Part shown: piece by piece, positions 57,409 to 64,000 of the stretch
Numbering within the stretch: position 1 is the first letter of the stretch
How the letters are laid out: each line of letters opens with the position of its first letter
Source of the DNA: Bacillus sp. BHET2
Lineage (GTDB): Bacteria > Bacillota > Bacilli > Bacillales > Bacillaceae_B
NCBI RefSeq assembly: GCF_005938125.1
Contig: NZ_VCQN01000001.1
Span: forward strand, 1,364,001 to 1,428,000
Length of the DNA stretch: 64,000 nt
Direction: 5' to 3'
Translations under genes and position numbers: made by a program
Notes under the pieces: model-generated
Told to the model about the DNA's origin: nothing
The model's input: only the letters and a program-made list of their open reading frames with translations
The model's database searches: none

Positions 57409-57556
57409 CAATACGAAAAGCGTAGGTGGCTTGCCCAGAGGCGACAAGCATAAGCCAAGTTAAGCGGAAAGGTGCTTTTTACCTTTTTGGTTAACTTGGC
57501 TTATGACCTCGAGCCTCTAGCCACCGGAGCTAGACAATACGAAAAGCGTAGGTGGC
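57409..57556 (+). repeat. interspersed palindromic repeat with flanking direct repeats
   Basis: A large imperfect hairpin at 57425-57525 (outer arms GGTGGCT...AGAGGC / GCCTCTAGCCACC, inner arms AAGCCAAGTTAA / TTAACTTGGCTT, then AAAGGT / ACCTTT around the loop). It is bounded by perfect 22-bp direct repeats at 57409-57430 and 57535-57556 (core ACGAAAAGCGTAGGTGG). A shortened relative is at 16703-16770. The 311 bp between ylbG and the next gene contain nothing else. Confidence 0.85.
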
Positions 57557-57661
57557 CCGTCAAGCACAACTTTCTCACACAAATTGAGATTTATGCACAC
57601 TATCATTAAATATTGGGTAAAGTGAATACTACATACTGAGGATAGGAAATGGGGGATATTC

Positions 57662-57976
57662 ATGGATTTGAATATGATTTGGGACTTTTTCATCGAACAA
57701 CTTCAGCTGGAGGACGGGATTGAGGCTGCACATGTAAAAAGAAGTGCAGGCATTCCATTTCTCTATATTCAATCCAATAAAGATAAACCTGATATTGAGC
57801 ATTCTATTAAAAAGTGGTCTGCCAAGGCAATGCGTGGAAAGAGATTACATTCAGACACGATATTTTTCAGGGAGAAGGAATCACTATATGTATATCGACA
57901 TCGGTTCTACGTTCCCCAGGAAAAAATGTTTTGCTGTGGAAACCTTTGCGTTGATTGTGTTCGTTTAAAGCAATAG
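57662..57976 (+). CDS. small protein with C-terminal cysteine cluster, function unknown
   Basis: A 104-residue protein. The N-terminal part is a charged alpha/beta domain (WDFFIEQLQLEDGIEAAHVKR). The last 15 residues carry four cysteines in the pattern CCGNLCVDC, which suggests metal or Fe-S binding. It is convergent with ylbF, a Y-complex subunit that itself ends in a cysteine cluster. I do not recognise the family. The ATG follows AGGAAATGGGGG. Confidence 0.75.
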   Translation: MDLNMIWDFFIEQLQLEDGIEAAHVKRSAGIPFLYIQSNKDKPDIEHSIKKWSAKAMRGKRLHSDTIFFREKESLYVYRHRFYVPQEKMFCCGNLCVDCVRLKQ

Positions 57977-57993
57977 ACTAAGGTTTTCTCTAA

Positions 57994-58032
57994 TAAGAAA
58001 AAGAGCAGACAGTATGTCTGCTCTTTTTCTTA
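57994..58032. terminator. bidirectional terminator between convergent genes
   Basis: Arms AAGAAAAAGAGCAGACA / TGTCTGCTCTTTTTCTT, between the Cys-cluster gene and ylbF. Confidence 0.9.
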
Positions 58033-58479
58033 TTATGCTGAACATCCGCAACCTCCGCCAGAGCCGCATCCGCCTCCGCAAGAACTTCCACTTGAGAAGA
58101 AAGGATTTCCTGATGGGACCTTTACACTTTTAGACACGGAATGTCCAATTAAGTGGCTCACTTGATCAAGGAGATCTTGCAGTTCATTCTCTGCCCTTCG
58201 GAATTCGGCTACATTTTCATCTAGATCCATTTCTCTTTTGATCTCACGGATCTCTTTCATGATGGTCTTGTAATCCGGGTGGTACCGGCCAAACCGCTGA
58301 ACTTCTTCGTAACTCTCTTTCATTCGGGAAAAGGTTTGTACTTTTCGCTGAGTACCTGAGTTGTTGCGAAGTTTATATAAAGACTTACGATAGTTTTCTG
58401 CCACATCAGATTCCAAAATCCACTGAGATAATTCATCAGCTGAATCTAATATTTCCATTCTTTCTATAGTAGCAAGCAT
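58033..58479 (-). CDS. ylbF: Y-complex subunit YlbF (RicF)
   Basis: Part of the YlbF-YmcA-YaaT complex, which binds Fe-S clusters, guides RNase Y in mRNA maturation and is needed for sporulation, competence and biofilms. 148 residues from the ATG at 58479 (MLATIERMEIL); the GTG three codons earlier is part of the ribosome site. Com_YlbF helical domain (about 1-115). The C-terminal tail CGGGCGSGGGCGC holds four closely spaced cysteines, a fifth lying just ahead in SSC. B. subtilis YlbF is 149 residues. Confidence 0.95.
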   Translation of the reverse strand: MLATIERMEILDSADELSQWILESDVAENYRKSLYKLRNNSGTQRKVQTFSRMKESYEEVQRFGRYHPDYKTIMKEIREIKREMDLDENVAEFRRAENELQDLLDQVSHLIGHSVSKSVKVPSGNPFFSSGSSCGGGCGSGGGCGCSA

Positions 58480-58613
58480 TATGCCCACCTCCGTAAAGAC
58501 ATTTTAACACGTTTCACGAAAGGAAGCGAATAGGCTAACACAATAAAAAGGAAAAAACATACAGGAATATCCTTTATGGTTAAGGCACGGAATGTTTTTA
58601 CTAAGAATATGAG

Positions 58614-58653
58614 AAAAAGCCGTCATGATGGTATATCTACCGGCGGCTTTTTT
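58614..58653 (-). terminator. terminator after the lipoprotein gene
   Basis: Arms AAAAAGCCGTC and its partner GCGGCTTTTTT around a 16-nt middle, directly after the stop. Some mismatches. Confidence 0.7.
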
Positions 58654-58660
58654 CCATTCC

Positions 58661-59056
58661 CTATTGAATCGTCACATAGAATTGTTTTTTCATCCCTAGT
58701 GGTTTGTTGTTCTTCCCCACTATTTCAACATTGAGAAGATGAACTCCTTTTGGTAAGTTTTTCACAACAAATGCTGCAGTATGGTACTCTTTGTAAAGAT
58801 TACCAGTATTTGAACGGACGACAATCTTCCCTTTCTCCGCCCCTTTTTTGCTAGAAGTGAATGTTACGTTGGGAACGATACATTCAATATATACCTGATT
58901 ACCTTGTACCATATGTTTAATGGAAAGGTCCTTGTTCTCATGATTAGCTGCTTCAGCTTTTTTAGTGAATGCAAAGCTCTCAGGTTCAGGCATTTTTTCC
59001 TTACAGCCGCTTAATAGTATTAGCAAACATACAGATAGAAAAATGATTTTCTTCAT
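58661..59056 (-). CDS. putative lipoprotein, function unknown
   Basis: A 131-residue protein with a lipoprotein signal peptide and a lipobox (LLSGC, Cys18). The mature part looks like a beta-sandwich (QGNQVYIECIVPNVTF ... GVHLLNVEIVGKNNKPLG), possibly an Ig-like fold. Substrate for Lgt and LspA (lspA is in this window). Between ylbF and ylbE; B. subtilis lacks it at this place. Confidence 0.8.
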   Translation of the reverse strand: MKKIIFLSVCLLILLSGCKEKMPEPESFAFTKKAEAANHENKDLSIKHMVQGNQVYIECIVPNVTFTSSKKGAEKGKIVVRSNTGNLYKEYHTAAFVVKNLPKGVHLLNVEIVGKNNKPLGMKKQFYVTIQ

Positions 59057-59217
59057 CGTCTATACCACTCCTTACTTATAGCCTTTCCCAACCAAGACGA
59101 TTATTACTCAATTCAATGTAAAGAGAGGCTGATCCACGCTAACCCAATGCATGAATTTCTTGTTAGATGTGAGACCCTTCACACTCCTTTAGAAAATCGG
59201 CAAAAAAAAATAGTGCA

Positions 59218-59460
59218 TCAATTATCGGCACTATTCATTGATTGAAACATACTGATCATCATGGAGGCCATTTGGACTCCATTTGAGAACTTTTGTACAC
59301 GGTGTGGAATGGTTTTCTGAAAATGGTTTATGGACGCAATCTCGAATTTCCCCAGCTCATTGGGGCTTCTGGAAAGGGTACGGTACCACTGTGGTTGATC
59401 TCTTAAGAATAATTTCAAATCTTCTTTGGAATAAATATATTCAATAACATCTGCTCTCAT
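59218..59460 (-). CDS. ylbE: YlbE-like protein
   Basis: An 80-residue protein (MRADVIEYIYSKEDLKLFLRDQPQWYRTLSRSP), the length and start expected of the YlbE family, with a C-terminal Met/Ser/Gln-rich tail. Function unknown. It starts 15 bp after ylbD and is likely in one transcript with it. Confidence 0.92.
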   Translation of the reverse strand: MRADVIEYIYSKEDLKLFLRDQPQWYRTLSRSPNELGKFEIASINHFQKTIPHRVQKFSNGVQMASMMISMFQSMNSADN

Positions 59461-59475
59461 TTTCTTTATAGCCCC

Positions 59476-59898
59476 CTAGTCTTTACGAAATGAGAAAGGA
59501 TGGGAAGGTTTGGATGGTGTTTCCGTTTTAGTCGAAGTTGAGCCCCCCCGATTGCTGCCGCTTTGAAATTGACTAAGTACCCCCTGGACTGTTCCAAGTG
59601 CCTCACTCAAGCTGTTAATATGCTGCTGCAATTGATTAGCGTCCATCTTCTTTACCATCTCTCCCACTTGATCCATCCACCCCCCTTTATTTTCTGGGTT
59701 ATTTGAAGTCGTATCCTTTTCTTTCATCGAATCGTCTTTGTATTTTTCCCATCTCGTATCATCTTCTCCAAGTAGGTACCAGTCTTCAAATAGGTCTTGC
59801 CAATTTGCATCCCCATTCCTAACATCTTTCACAATTTTGGGATGTTTTTTCACAAACCCTTTAAACTCTTTGACTTTAGGGTGTAATGTTTTACCCAT
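59476..59898 (-). CDS. ylbD: putative spore coat protein YlbD
   Basis: A 140-residue protein of the YlbD coat family (HPKVKEFKGFVKKHPKIVKDVRNGDANWQDLFEDWYLLGEDD), with a coiled coil (about 85-115) and a Ser/Thr/Lys/Pro-rich tail. Sporulation-associated in B. subtilis. Upstream of ylbE. Confidence 0.9.
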   Translation of the reverse strand: MGKTLHPKVKEFKGFVKKHPKIVKDVRNGDANWQDLFEDWYLLGEDDTRWEKYKDDSMKEKDTTSNNPENKGGWMDQVGEMVKKMDANQLQQHINSLSEALGTVQGVLSQFQSGSNRGGSTSTKTETPSKPSHPFSFRKD

Positions 59899-60067
59899 CT
59901 TTTGAACACCTCCATTACAGTCATCTACCTATTACACTTTATGAAGAGATGAAAAGAATGGTGATACATTCCTTTTTGTAGTAATATTTACATGTATCTC
60001 GGTTCATTATTAAACAAACAGTTACCGATAGATGCTAGCTGTGAAAACAGAAAAGGATGTATAAAAG

Positions 60068-60556
60068 ATGAAGCAACAGGTTCAGGAATTATTTAATGAA
60101 TGTCTTTCAGGAGCGACAGATGAAGAACTTCTGATTATAAACCAGCTTTTAGAAGGTGTACAACGGAAGAAAAAGAATGAAAATGGATCCATCATTGGCG
60201 GAATATTCGCCATGGACCGTGAAGTGAAAGACGGAAATTTTGAAGTGAGTATTCCGATCACCTCGGTTACGCATAATTCTCTGCAGATCGTCCATGGAGG
60301 AGTAACTGCTACATTGGTGGATACAGCCATGGGAACATTGGCCAATATGGTTCTTCCGGATGGGTTTGGTGCTGTAACGACCAACTTAAACGTACATTAT
60401 TTGGCCCCAGGGGTCGGTGAACGCCTGACAGCTCATGCGACTATTGTTCATCAAGGAAGCAAGACACTCGTAGTGGACGGCAAAGTCGTGAGCTCAGAAG
60501 GTAAGGTCGTGGCTCATTCAACGGGATCCTTTTTTATATTCAAAAAGAAAGAATAA
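60068..60556 (+). CDS. PaaI-family thioesterase
   Basis: A 162-residue hotdog-fold acyl-CoA thioesterase. The family motif is IVHGGVTATLVDTAMGTLANMVL (HGGxxxxLxDxAMG), with the expected Asp in LVDTA. A helical N-terminus of about 40 residues precedes the hotdog domain. Substrate unknown. Not in the B. subtilis ylb string at this place, but commonly found in related Bacillaceae. Confidence 0.9.
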   Translation: MKQQVQELFNECLSGATDEELLIINQLLEGVQRKKKNENGSIIGGIFAMDREVKDGNFEVSIPITSVTHNSLQIVHGGVTATLVDTAMGTLANMVLPDGFGAVTTNLNVHYLAPGVGERLTAHATIVHQGSKTLVVDGKVVSSEGKVVAHSTGSFFIFKKKE

Positions 60557-60557
60557 A

Positions 60558-60602
60558 CAAAAGATGGATCCCCCAATCAGTATTGGAGGATCCATCTTTT
60601 TG
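60558..60602. terminator. bidirectional terminator between thioesterase gene and ylbC
   Basis: Arms AAAAGATGGATCC / GGATCCATCTTTTT between convergent genes. Confidence 0.88.
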
Positions 60603-60603
60603 T

Positions 60604-61656
60604 TTATTCTTCTTCATCTGTTTTTTCGATAAAATTCTGAGTATATAAACCTTTATACACACCTACCCCTATGTGGGTGAAATCCTGTTCCAGTAATATC
60701 TTTCGATGGCCTTCAGAATTCAGCCAGCCATGTACAGCTTCAGGGGCATCGGAATACTGTGAAGCAATATTTTCTCCAGCTGCCTTAAACATTACTCCTT
60801 CTTGCTCCAAGCGCTGGCTCAGATCACCATATGTAGGCGATTCATGAGAAAAGTAATCCTTGTCGTACATTTCTATACTGTGTCCTCTTGCAACCTGTGC
60901 TGTGTCTTCATCCCATTCAAGTGCATTTTCTTCGAATTGGTGTCTGAGCACGTTGGTAATATCAAAAATCTGTTGCTCACTTGCCCTATTCACTTTTTCC
61001 CACTCATCATCACTTCGTTCTTTCTCTTCAGCCAATTCACCTCGATACATCATTTCATAAGGATGCATTTCAATCAGCGTCTGGCTATCCAGAAAGCGTA
61101 TGCTTGTCAGCTTACCTGTGAATTTATCCAAATAAAGCTGCGCATAGATATCACCTAAAGGTACTAGTAGCCGTGTATTCAAATCTTCTTCATTTAATTC
61201 AAATTGATAGGCGCCCGAATCATCGTTCACGACAATTTCCGAGTCCACAATCGTAAAGCGATAGATGTCTTCTAACCTTTGACCAAGCTTATAAGGTGCA
61301 ACATCCACTTGATTACCTATTGCGTACAGTGTAACGACTTTATGATTCTGAACACCCATTTGTATGTATTGATTCGTTGATATCGGGTAGACCCACCATT
61401 CATAACCATAGGAGCTTGGTTCGATCCTTTTAGGCTCGCCAAATGATTCCTTTACCTTTTGGATGTCTTTTCCAATCCATGTGGTCAATCCGGATGTTGG
61501 CCTTTCCCCTGGTGTTTCAATGTGTTGATTCAATTGATTATCTTTGTTTTCCTTAAGAGTTTGGGTTTCTGGTCCTCTAAGTGGTTCATTTTCCTGTTTT
61601 TGACCTTGATAAATACCAATAATTAAAATAATGACAAGAATGATCAAAATACGCAA
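60604..61656 (-). CDS. ylbC: CAP/SCP-domain protein YlbC
   Basis: A 350-residue exported or anchored protein. N-terminal hydrophobic segment (about 2-15); CAP-associated N-terminal domain (about 60-210); C-terminal CAP/SCP domain (about 225-340) with ARGHSIEMYDKDYFSHESPTYGDLSQRL, AAGENIA and GWLNSEGHRKILL, which carry the conserved His and Glu residues. Function in Bacillus unknown. Start uncertain: the TTG at 61656 is 18 nt from a GAGGAGG site, and a CTG at 61668 would fit its spacing better. Confidence 0.9.
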   Translation of the reverse strand: MRILIILVIILIIGIYQGQKQENEPLRGPETQTLKENKDNQLNQHIETPGERPTSGLTTWIGKDIQKVKESFGEPKRIEPSSYGYEWWVYPISTNQYIQMGVQNHKVVTLYAIGNQVDVAPYKLGQRLEDIYRFTIVDSEIVVNDDSGAYQFELNEEDLNTRLLVPLGDIYAQLYLDKFTGKLTSIRFLDSQTLIEMHPYEMMYRGELAEEKERSDDEWEKVNRASEQQIFDITNVLRHQFEENALEWDEDTAQVARGHSIEMYDKDYFSHESPTYGDLSQRLEQEGVMFKAAGENIASQYSDAPEAVHGWLNSEGHRKILLEQDFTHIGVGVYKGLYTQNFIEKTDEEE

Positions 61657-61828
61657 AACCGATCTCAGAATTTTCCCTCCTCTCTACTTTCCATATCAAC
61701 ATATGACACAATTACTAGAATTATTATACCACTAATGTTGATTCTAAAAATTGTGTCTACTAGTAAGAATAGCATATTTTCTTTTCTTCTAAAACTAACG
61801 AACTCTTCATAGATTACTGACTAACAAA

Positions 61829-61861
61829 AAGGAGATGATCATATGATATGACCACCTCCTT
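61829..61861 (-). terminator. terminator after ylbB
   Basis: Minus-strand stem AGGAGGTGGTCATAT / ATATGATCATCTCCT followed by TTTTTGTT. Confidence 0.85.
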
Positions 61862-61865
61862 ACGA

Positions 61866-62300
61866 TTAAAATGGTTTATTCCTAAAATTCGATTCTGAAA
61901 TATTTTCAAGCGCGACATAAGCTTGTCTACCCAAAGATTCCCTAATGGCAAAATCACCTAACGAAATCATTCCAATCAAACGTTGACCTTCTACAATGGG
62001 AAGTCGTCTGACCTGATGTTCAGCCATAATATGAGCTGCTTCATCAGCTAATGTGTCTGGACCTACTGTTATTAAATGTTTGCTCATTATATCTTCTACT
62101 TTCGAAGAGGCTGGATGTTTTTCAGCAATACATCTGAGGACAATATCCCGATCTGTCATCATTCCGACAAGTTTTTCTGCGTCTACAATTGGGATGGATC
62201 CAAGGTTATGTTCTTTCATTTTTAGGGCAACCTCATAAACATTGTCGAGTAACGAGCATGTTTCAACTTCTTTTGTCATAATATACTTGAGTTTTGTCAT
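61866..62300 (-). CDS. ylbB: CBS-domain-pair protein YlbB
   Basis: A 144-residue protein made of two CBS domains (about 1-60 and 68-130). Visible repeats: LGSIPIVDAEKLVGMMTDRDIVLR and VRRLPIVEGQRLIGMISLGDFAIRE. Such pairs bind adenine nucleotides and act as energy or stress sensors; no effector domain is fused. Position and length fit YlbB. Confidence 0.93.
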   Translation of the reverse strand: MTKLKYIMTKEVETCSLLDNVYEVALKMKEHNLGSIPIVDAEKLVGMMTDRDIVLRCIAEKHPASSKVEDIMSKHLITVGPDTLADEAAHIMAEHQVRRLPIVEGQRLIGMISLGDFAIRESLGRQAYVALENISESNFRNKPF

Positions 62301-62569
62301 AATGATCCTCCTCTAGTCCTCTAGCTATGTTCATCTTCCCTTTAATTTTTCCTTTTTCAGGAAATATATTCACCTTTTGTCATTTCGTCCTAATCAAATG
62401 ATCGAAGACATTGCAAGATAAAGATTTTTCCACTATTATTAAGAATGAGAAATACCGCATTTAGTATCAAAATACATATTGCGATATAAATGCTGCTACC
62501 ATACGAACAGCATCTGGGCTAAATTGAACAAAAAAGTCCTCATGCAAGCCAATATAGGAGGGAAACATT

Positions 62570-62929
62570 ATGCGTTTTGAAGCAACTGAATTTGAAAGCT
62601 TAAAAGTAGATTTAAACCGATTAGACGAAATCATGGAATCTCACGGACTTGTTCGTGCAGGTCAATGGGATTATGAGCGTGTGACATATGATCGCAAATT
62701 CGAAATTAGAGAAGGTATTTTCTATTTGCGAATCCAAGGTCTTGCAGTGGAAGGGGATATCGGAAAACATGATGCCGTAATCCAATTAATGACTCCGCTT
62801 CTAGGGAAACATTACTATCCACATGGAGTCGAATATGGTGAAGGCGAAGAATTCCCTAAACACCTTATCACTTCATGTGAAAAGCTGCTTGCAGATGTTA
62901 AAAAAGATGCAACCACCTTCGCTTGGTAA
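62570..62929 (+). CDS. YugN-like family protein (probably YlbA)
   Basis: A 119-residue soluble protein (MRFEATEFESLKVDLNRLDEIMESHGLVRAGQWDYERVTYD) of the YugN-like type, function unknown. The ATG follows AGGAGGG. The position at the outer end of the ylb string suggests it is the ylbA orthologue, but I name it only tentatively. Confidence 0.85.
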   Translation: MRFEATEFESLKVDLNRLDEIMESHGLVRAGQWDYERVTYDRKFEIREGIFYLRIQGLAVEGDIGKHDAVIQLMTPLLGKHYYPHGVEYGEGEEFPKHLITSCEKLLADVKKDATTFAW

Positions 62930-62938
62930 TACTCATGT

Positions 62939-62967
62939 AAAGACTGTCTGCCCTTAAGACAGTCTTT
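62939..62967 (+). terminator. terminator after the YugN-like gene
   Basis: Arms AAAGACTGTCT / AGACAGTCTTT with a T-rich tail, 10 bp after the stop. Confidence 0.88.
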
Positions 62968-63137
62968 ATCTATATTTTCTTCACTATGTGATTCTTTTCC
63001 CATCATATTATCGAAATCCTGTCAGGATAAATAAATTGCTCCAACTCCTTCAAAATTTCACTTTCTACCCTCTGTTCATTCTTCTCCCACTCTAATATAA
63101 TAAGAAGAAGAGGTTCCTGTTAGAAAGGGGTACACAA

Positions 63138-64000
63138 TTGTCCAAGTTTTTCACTAAAAAGGTATTAATGATCACCTTGATCATCACCATAATAGCCATC
63201 ATCGCATTTTTCGTTTTACCTGTTTCCGTCACGCTAATTATGGCGATTATTACCGCTCTTTTTTTAGAACCTGCGGTAAGCTTTATTCAAAGGCGCTTCT
63301 CGGCCAAACGTCGAATTGCGGTACTCTCTGTTTTCATTCTGTTTTTGCTTCTTATTAGCGTTTCAACCTTTTTTGTCACAACTAAAGTAGTTGGAGAAGG
63401 GATAAATCTAATTGAAGACGCTCCAAAGTATGTGAATCAGTTAAGTGATATTTGGCTTGAATATGAAGATAGACTATTAAATGCAACTGAGGATCTTCCG
63501 GATGAATTGGTGAAAAGCTTTAGCGAAGACGTGCAGAGTTTCTTAAACAGCGGGAAAACAAAAATCCTGAACTCGTTCAATATAGAAAGAATAAGCGTAT
63601 TTTTGTCGTACATTCCAAATTATTTAGTTAGCTTCCTCGTATACTTGATCGCTCTCTTTCTGTTCATGTTAGATTTACCCCGGATTAAAAAGTCTATCTA
63701 TGGACACCTTACGGAAAGAACAGCTGAGAAAGTTACCTTTATGACTTCGAGGCTGACTTACGTCATTTTTGGATTTTTCAAAGCACAATTTTTAGTAAGT
63801 ATCATTATCTTTTTCGTTTCGTTGATCGGCCTTCTCTTTATCGCTCCGGAAGTTGCCGTTGTGATGTCGATTATTATTTGGGTCATTGATTTCATCCCTC
63901 TGATCGGGTCCATTGTAGTCCTGGGTCCCTGGGCCATATTCCATTTGTTGACTGGAAGCATTGCATTAGGAACACAATTAGCTGTATTAGCCGCCATTCT
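63138..64000 (+). CDS. AI-2E-family permease, 3' part outside window
   Basis: At least 287 residues, starting at a TTG at 63138 (MSKFFTKKVLMITL) after AAAGGGG. Several hydrophobic segments at the N-terminus, then an amphipathic middle (about 90-150), and the conserved block SLIGLLFIAPEVAVVMSIIIWVIDFIPLIG (given in part) of the AI-2E/PurR-like transporter superfamily. Family length is about 350-370, so some 70 residues are missing at the edge. It may be YtvI-like; substrate unknown. Not present at this place in B. subtilis. Confidence 0.88.
   Translation, partial: MSKFFTKKVLMITLIITIIAIIAFFVLPVSVTLIMAIITALFLEPAVSFIQRRFSAKRRIAVLSVFILFLLLISVSTFFVTTKVVGEGINLIEDAPKYVNQLSDIWLEYEDRLLNATEDLPDELVKSFSEDVQSFLNSGKTKILNSFNIERISVFLSYIPNYLVSFLVYLIALFLFMLDLPRIKKSIYGHLTERTAEKVTFMTSRLTYVIFGFFKAQFLVSIIIFFVSLIGLLFIAPEVAVVMSIIIWVIDFIPLIGSIVVLGPWAIFHLLTGSIALGTQLAVLAAI

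Noticed and set aside
57409-57556. The flanking 22-bp direct repeats as a CRISPR array or phage attachment site
   Set aside because: There are only two repeats with a palindromic centre, no spacers, no cas genes, no integrase and no tRNA nearby.

Overview
This 64 kb window is chromosomal DNA of an endospore-forming Bacillaceae bacterium, of a Bacillus/Rossellomorea-like type. The evidence is the sporulation genes (spoIIGA-sigE-sigG, spoVD, spoVE, ylbJ), bacillithiol synthase, the Y-complex subunit YlbF, a meso-diaminopimelate-type MurE, and a gene order almost collinear with the pyr-ylm-dcw-ylb arc known from Bacillus subtilis. Most genes are on the minus strand. I see no rRNA, tRNA, prophage, insertion sequence or CRISPR array.

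Layout from left to right; minus-strand operons therefore read from right to left. (1) 1-7400: the pyrimidine operon pyrR-pyrP-pyrB-pyrC-carA-carB, with carB cut by the window edge. It has a sigma-A promoter and three PyrR-dependent attenuators. (2) 7396-12465: ylyB, lspA, ylyA and ileS, with an isoleucine T-box leader before ileS. (3) 12466-16531: divIVA and ylmH-G-sepF-ylmE-D-C, the division and cell-pole accessory genes. (4) 16639-19459: sigG, sigE and spoIIGA. (5) 19460-20532: a 1.07 kb stretch with no gene, carrying two inverted copies of a Bacillaceae palindromic repeat at the site where B. subtilis has bpr. (6) 20533-38417: the dcw cluster mraZ-rsmH-ftsL-pbpB-spoVD-murE-(small Mur-like gene)-mraY-murD-spoVE-gap-divIB-ylxW-ylxX-sbp-ftsA-ftsZ. 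murG and murB are missing from their usual place between spoVE and divIB. (7) 38656-41725: bshC, a DUF3397-type membrane protein and a ketopantoate reductase-like gene. (8) 41859-45150: a three-gene biotin-dependent acyl-CoA carboxylase cluster. (9) 45382-62929: the ylb region (ylbP to ylbB and a YugN-like gene) with rpmF, coaD and rsmD, a CsfG-like sporulation small RNA and several unrecognised small genes. (10) 63138-64000: the start of an AI-2E-type permease.

Functionally the window joins UMP synthesis under PyrR control, peptidoglycan precursor synthesis and the divisome, the compartment-specific sporulation sigma cascade, and a set of conserved ylb housekeeping genes. Regulatory signals read directly from the sequence include the pyrR promoter, three PyrR attenuators, the T-box, MraZ-box repeats, a sigma-E-like promoter at spoVD, and sigma-F/G-like promoters at sigG and at the csfG-like RNA.

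The observations most worth following are the csfG-like RNA, the loss of murG/murB from the dcw cluster, the stand-alone Mur-ligase N-domain-like protein between murE and mraY, the two interspersed repeat families, and the unrecognised genes between ylbG and ylbH. I did not find a clearly new multi-gene system; most of the window is conserved Bacillaceae core genome.
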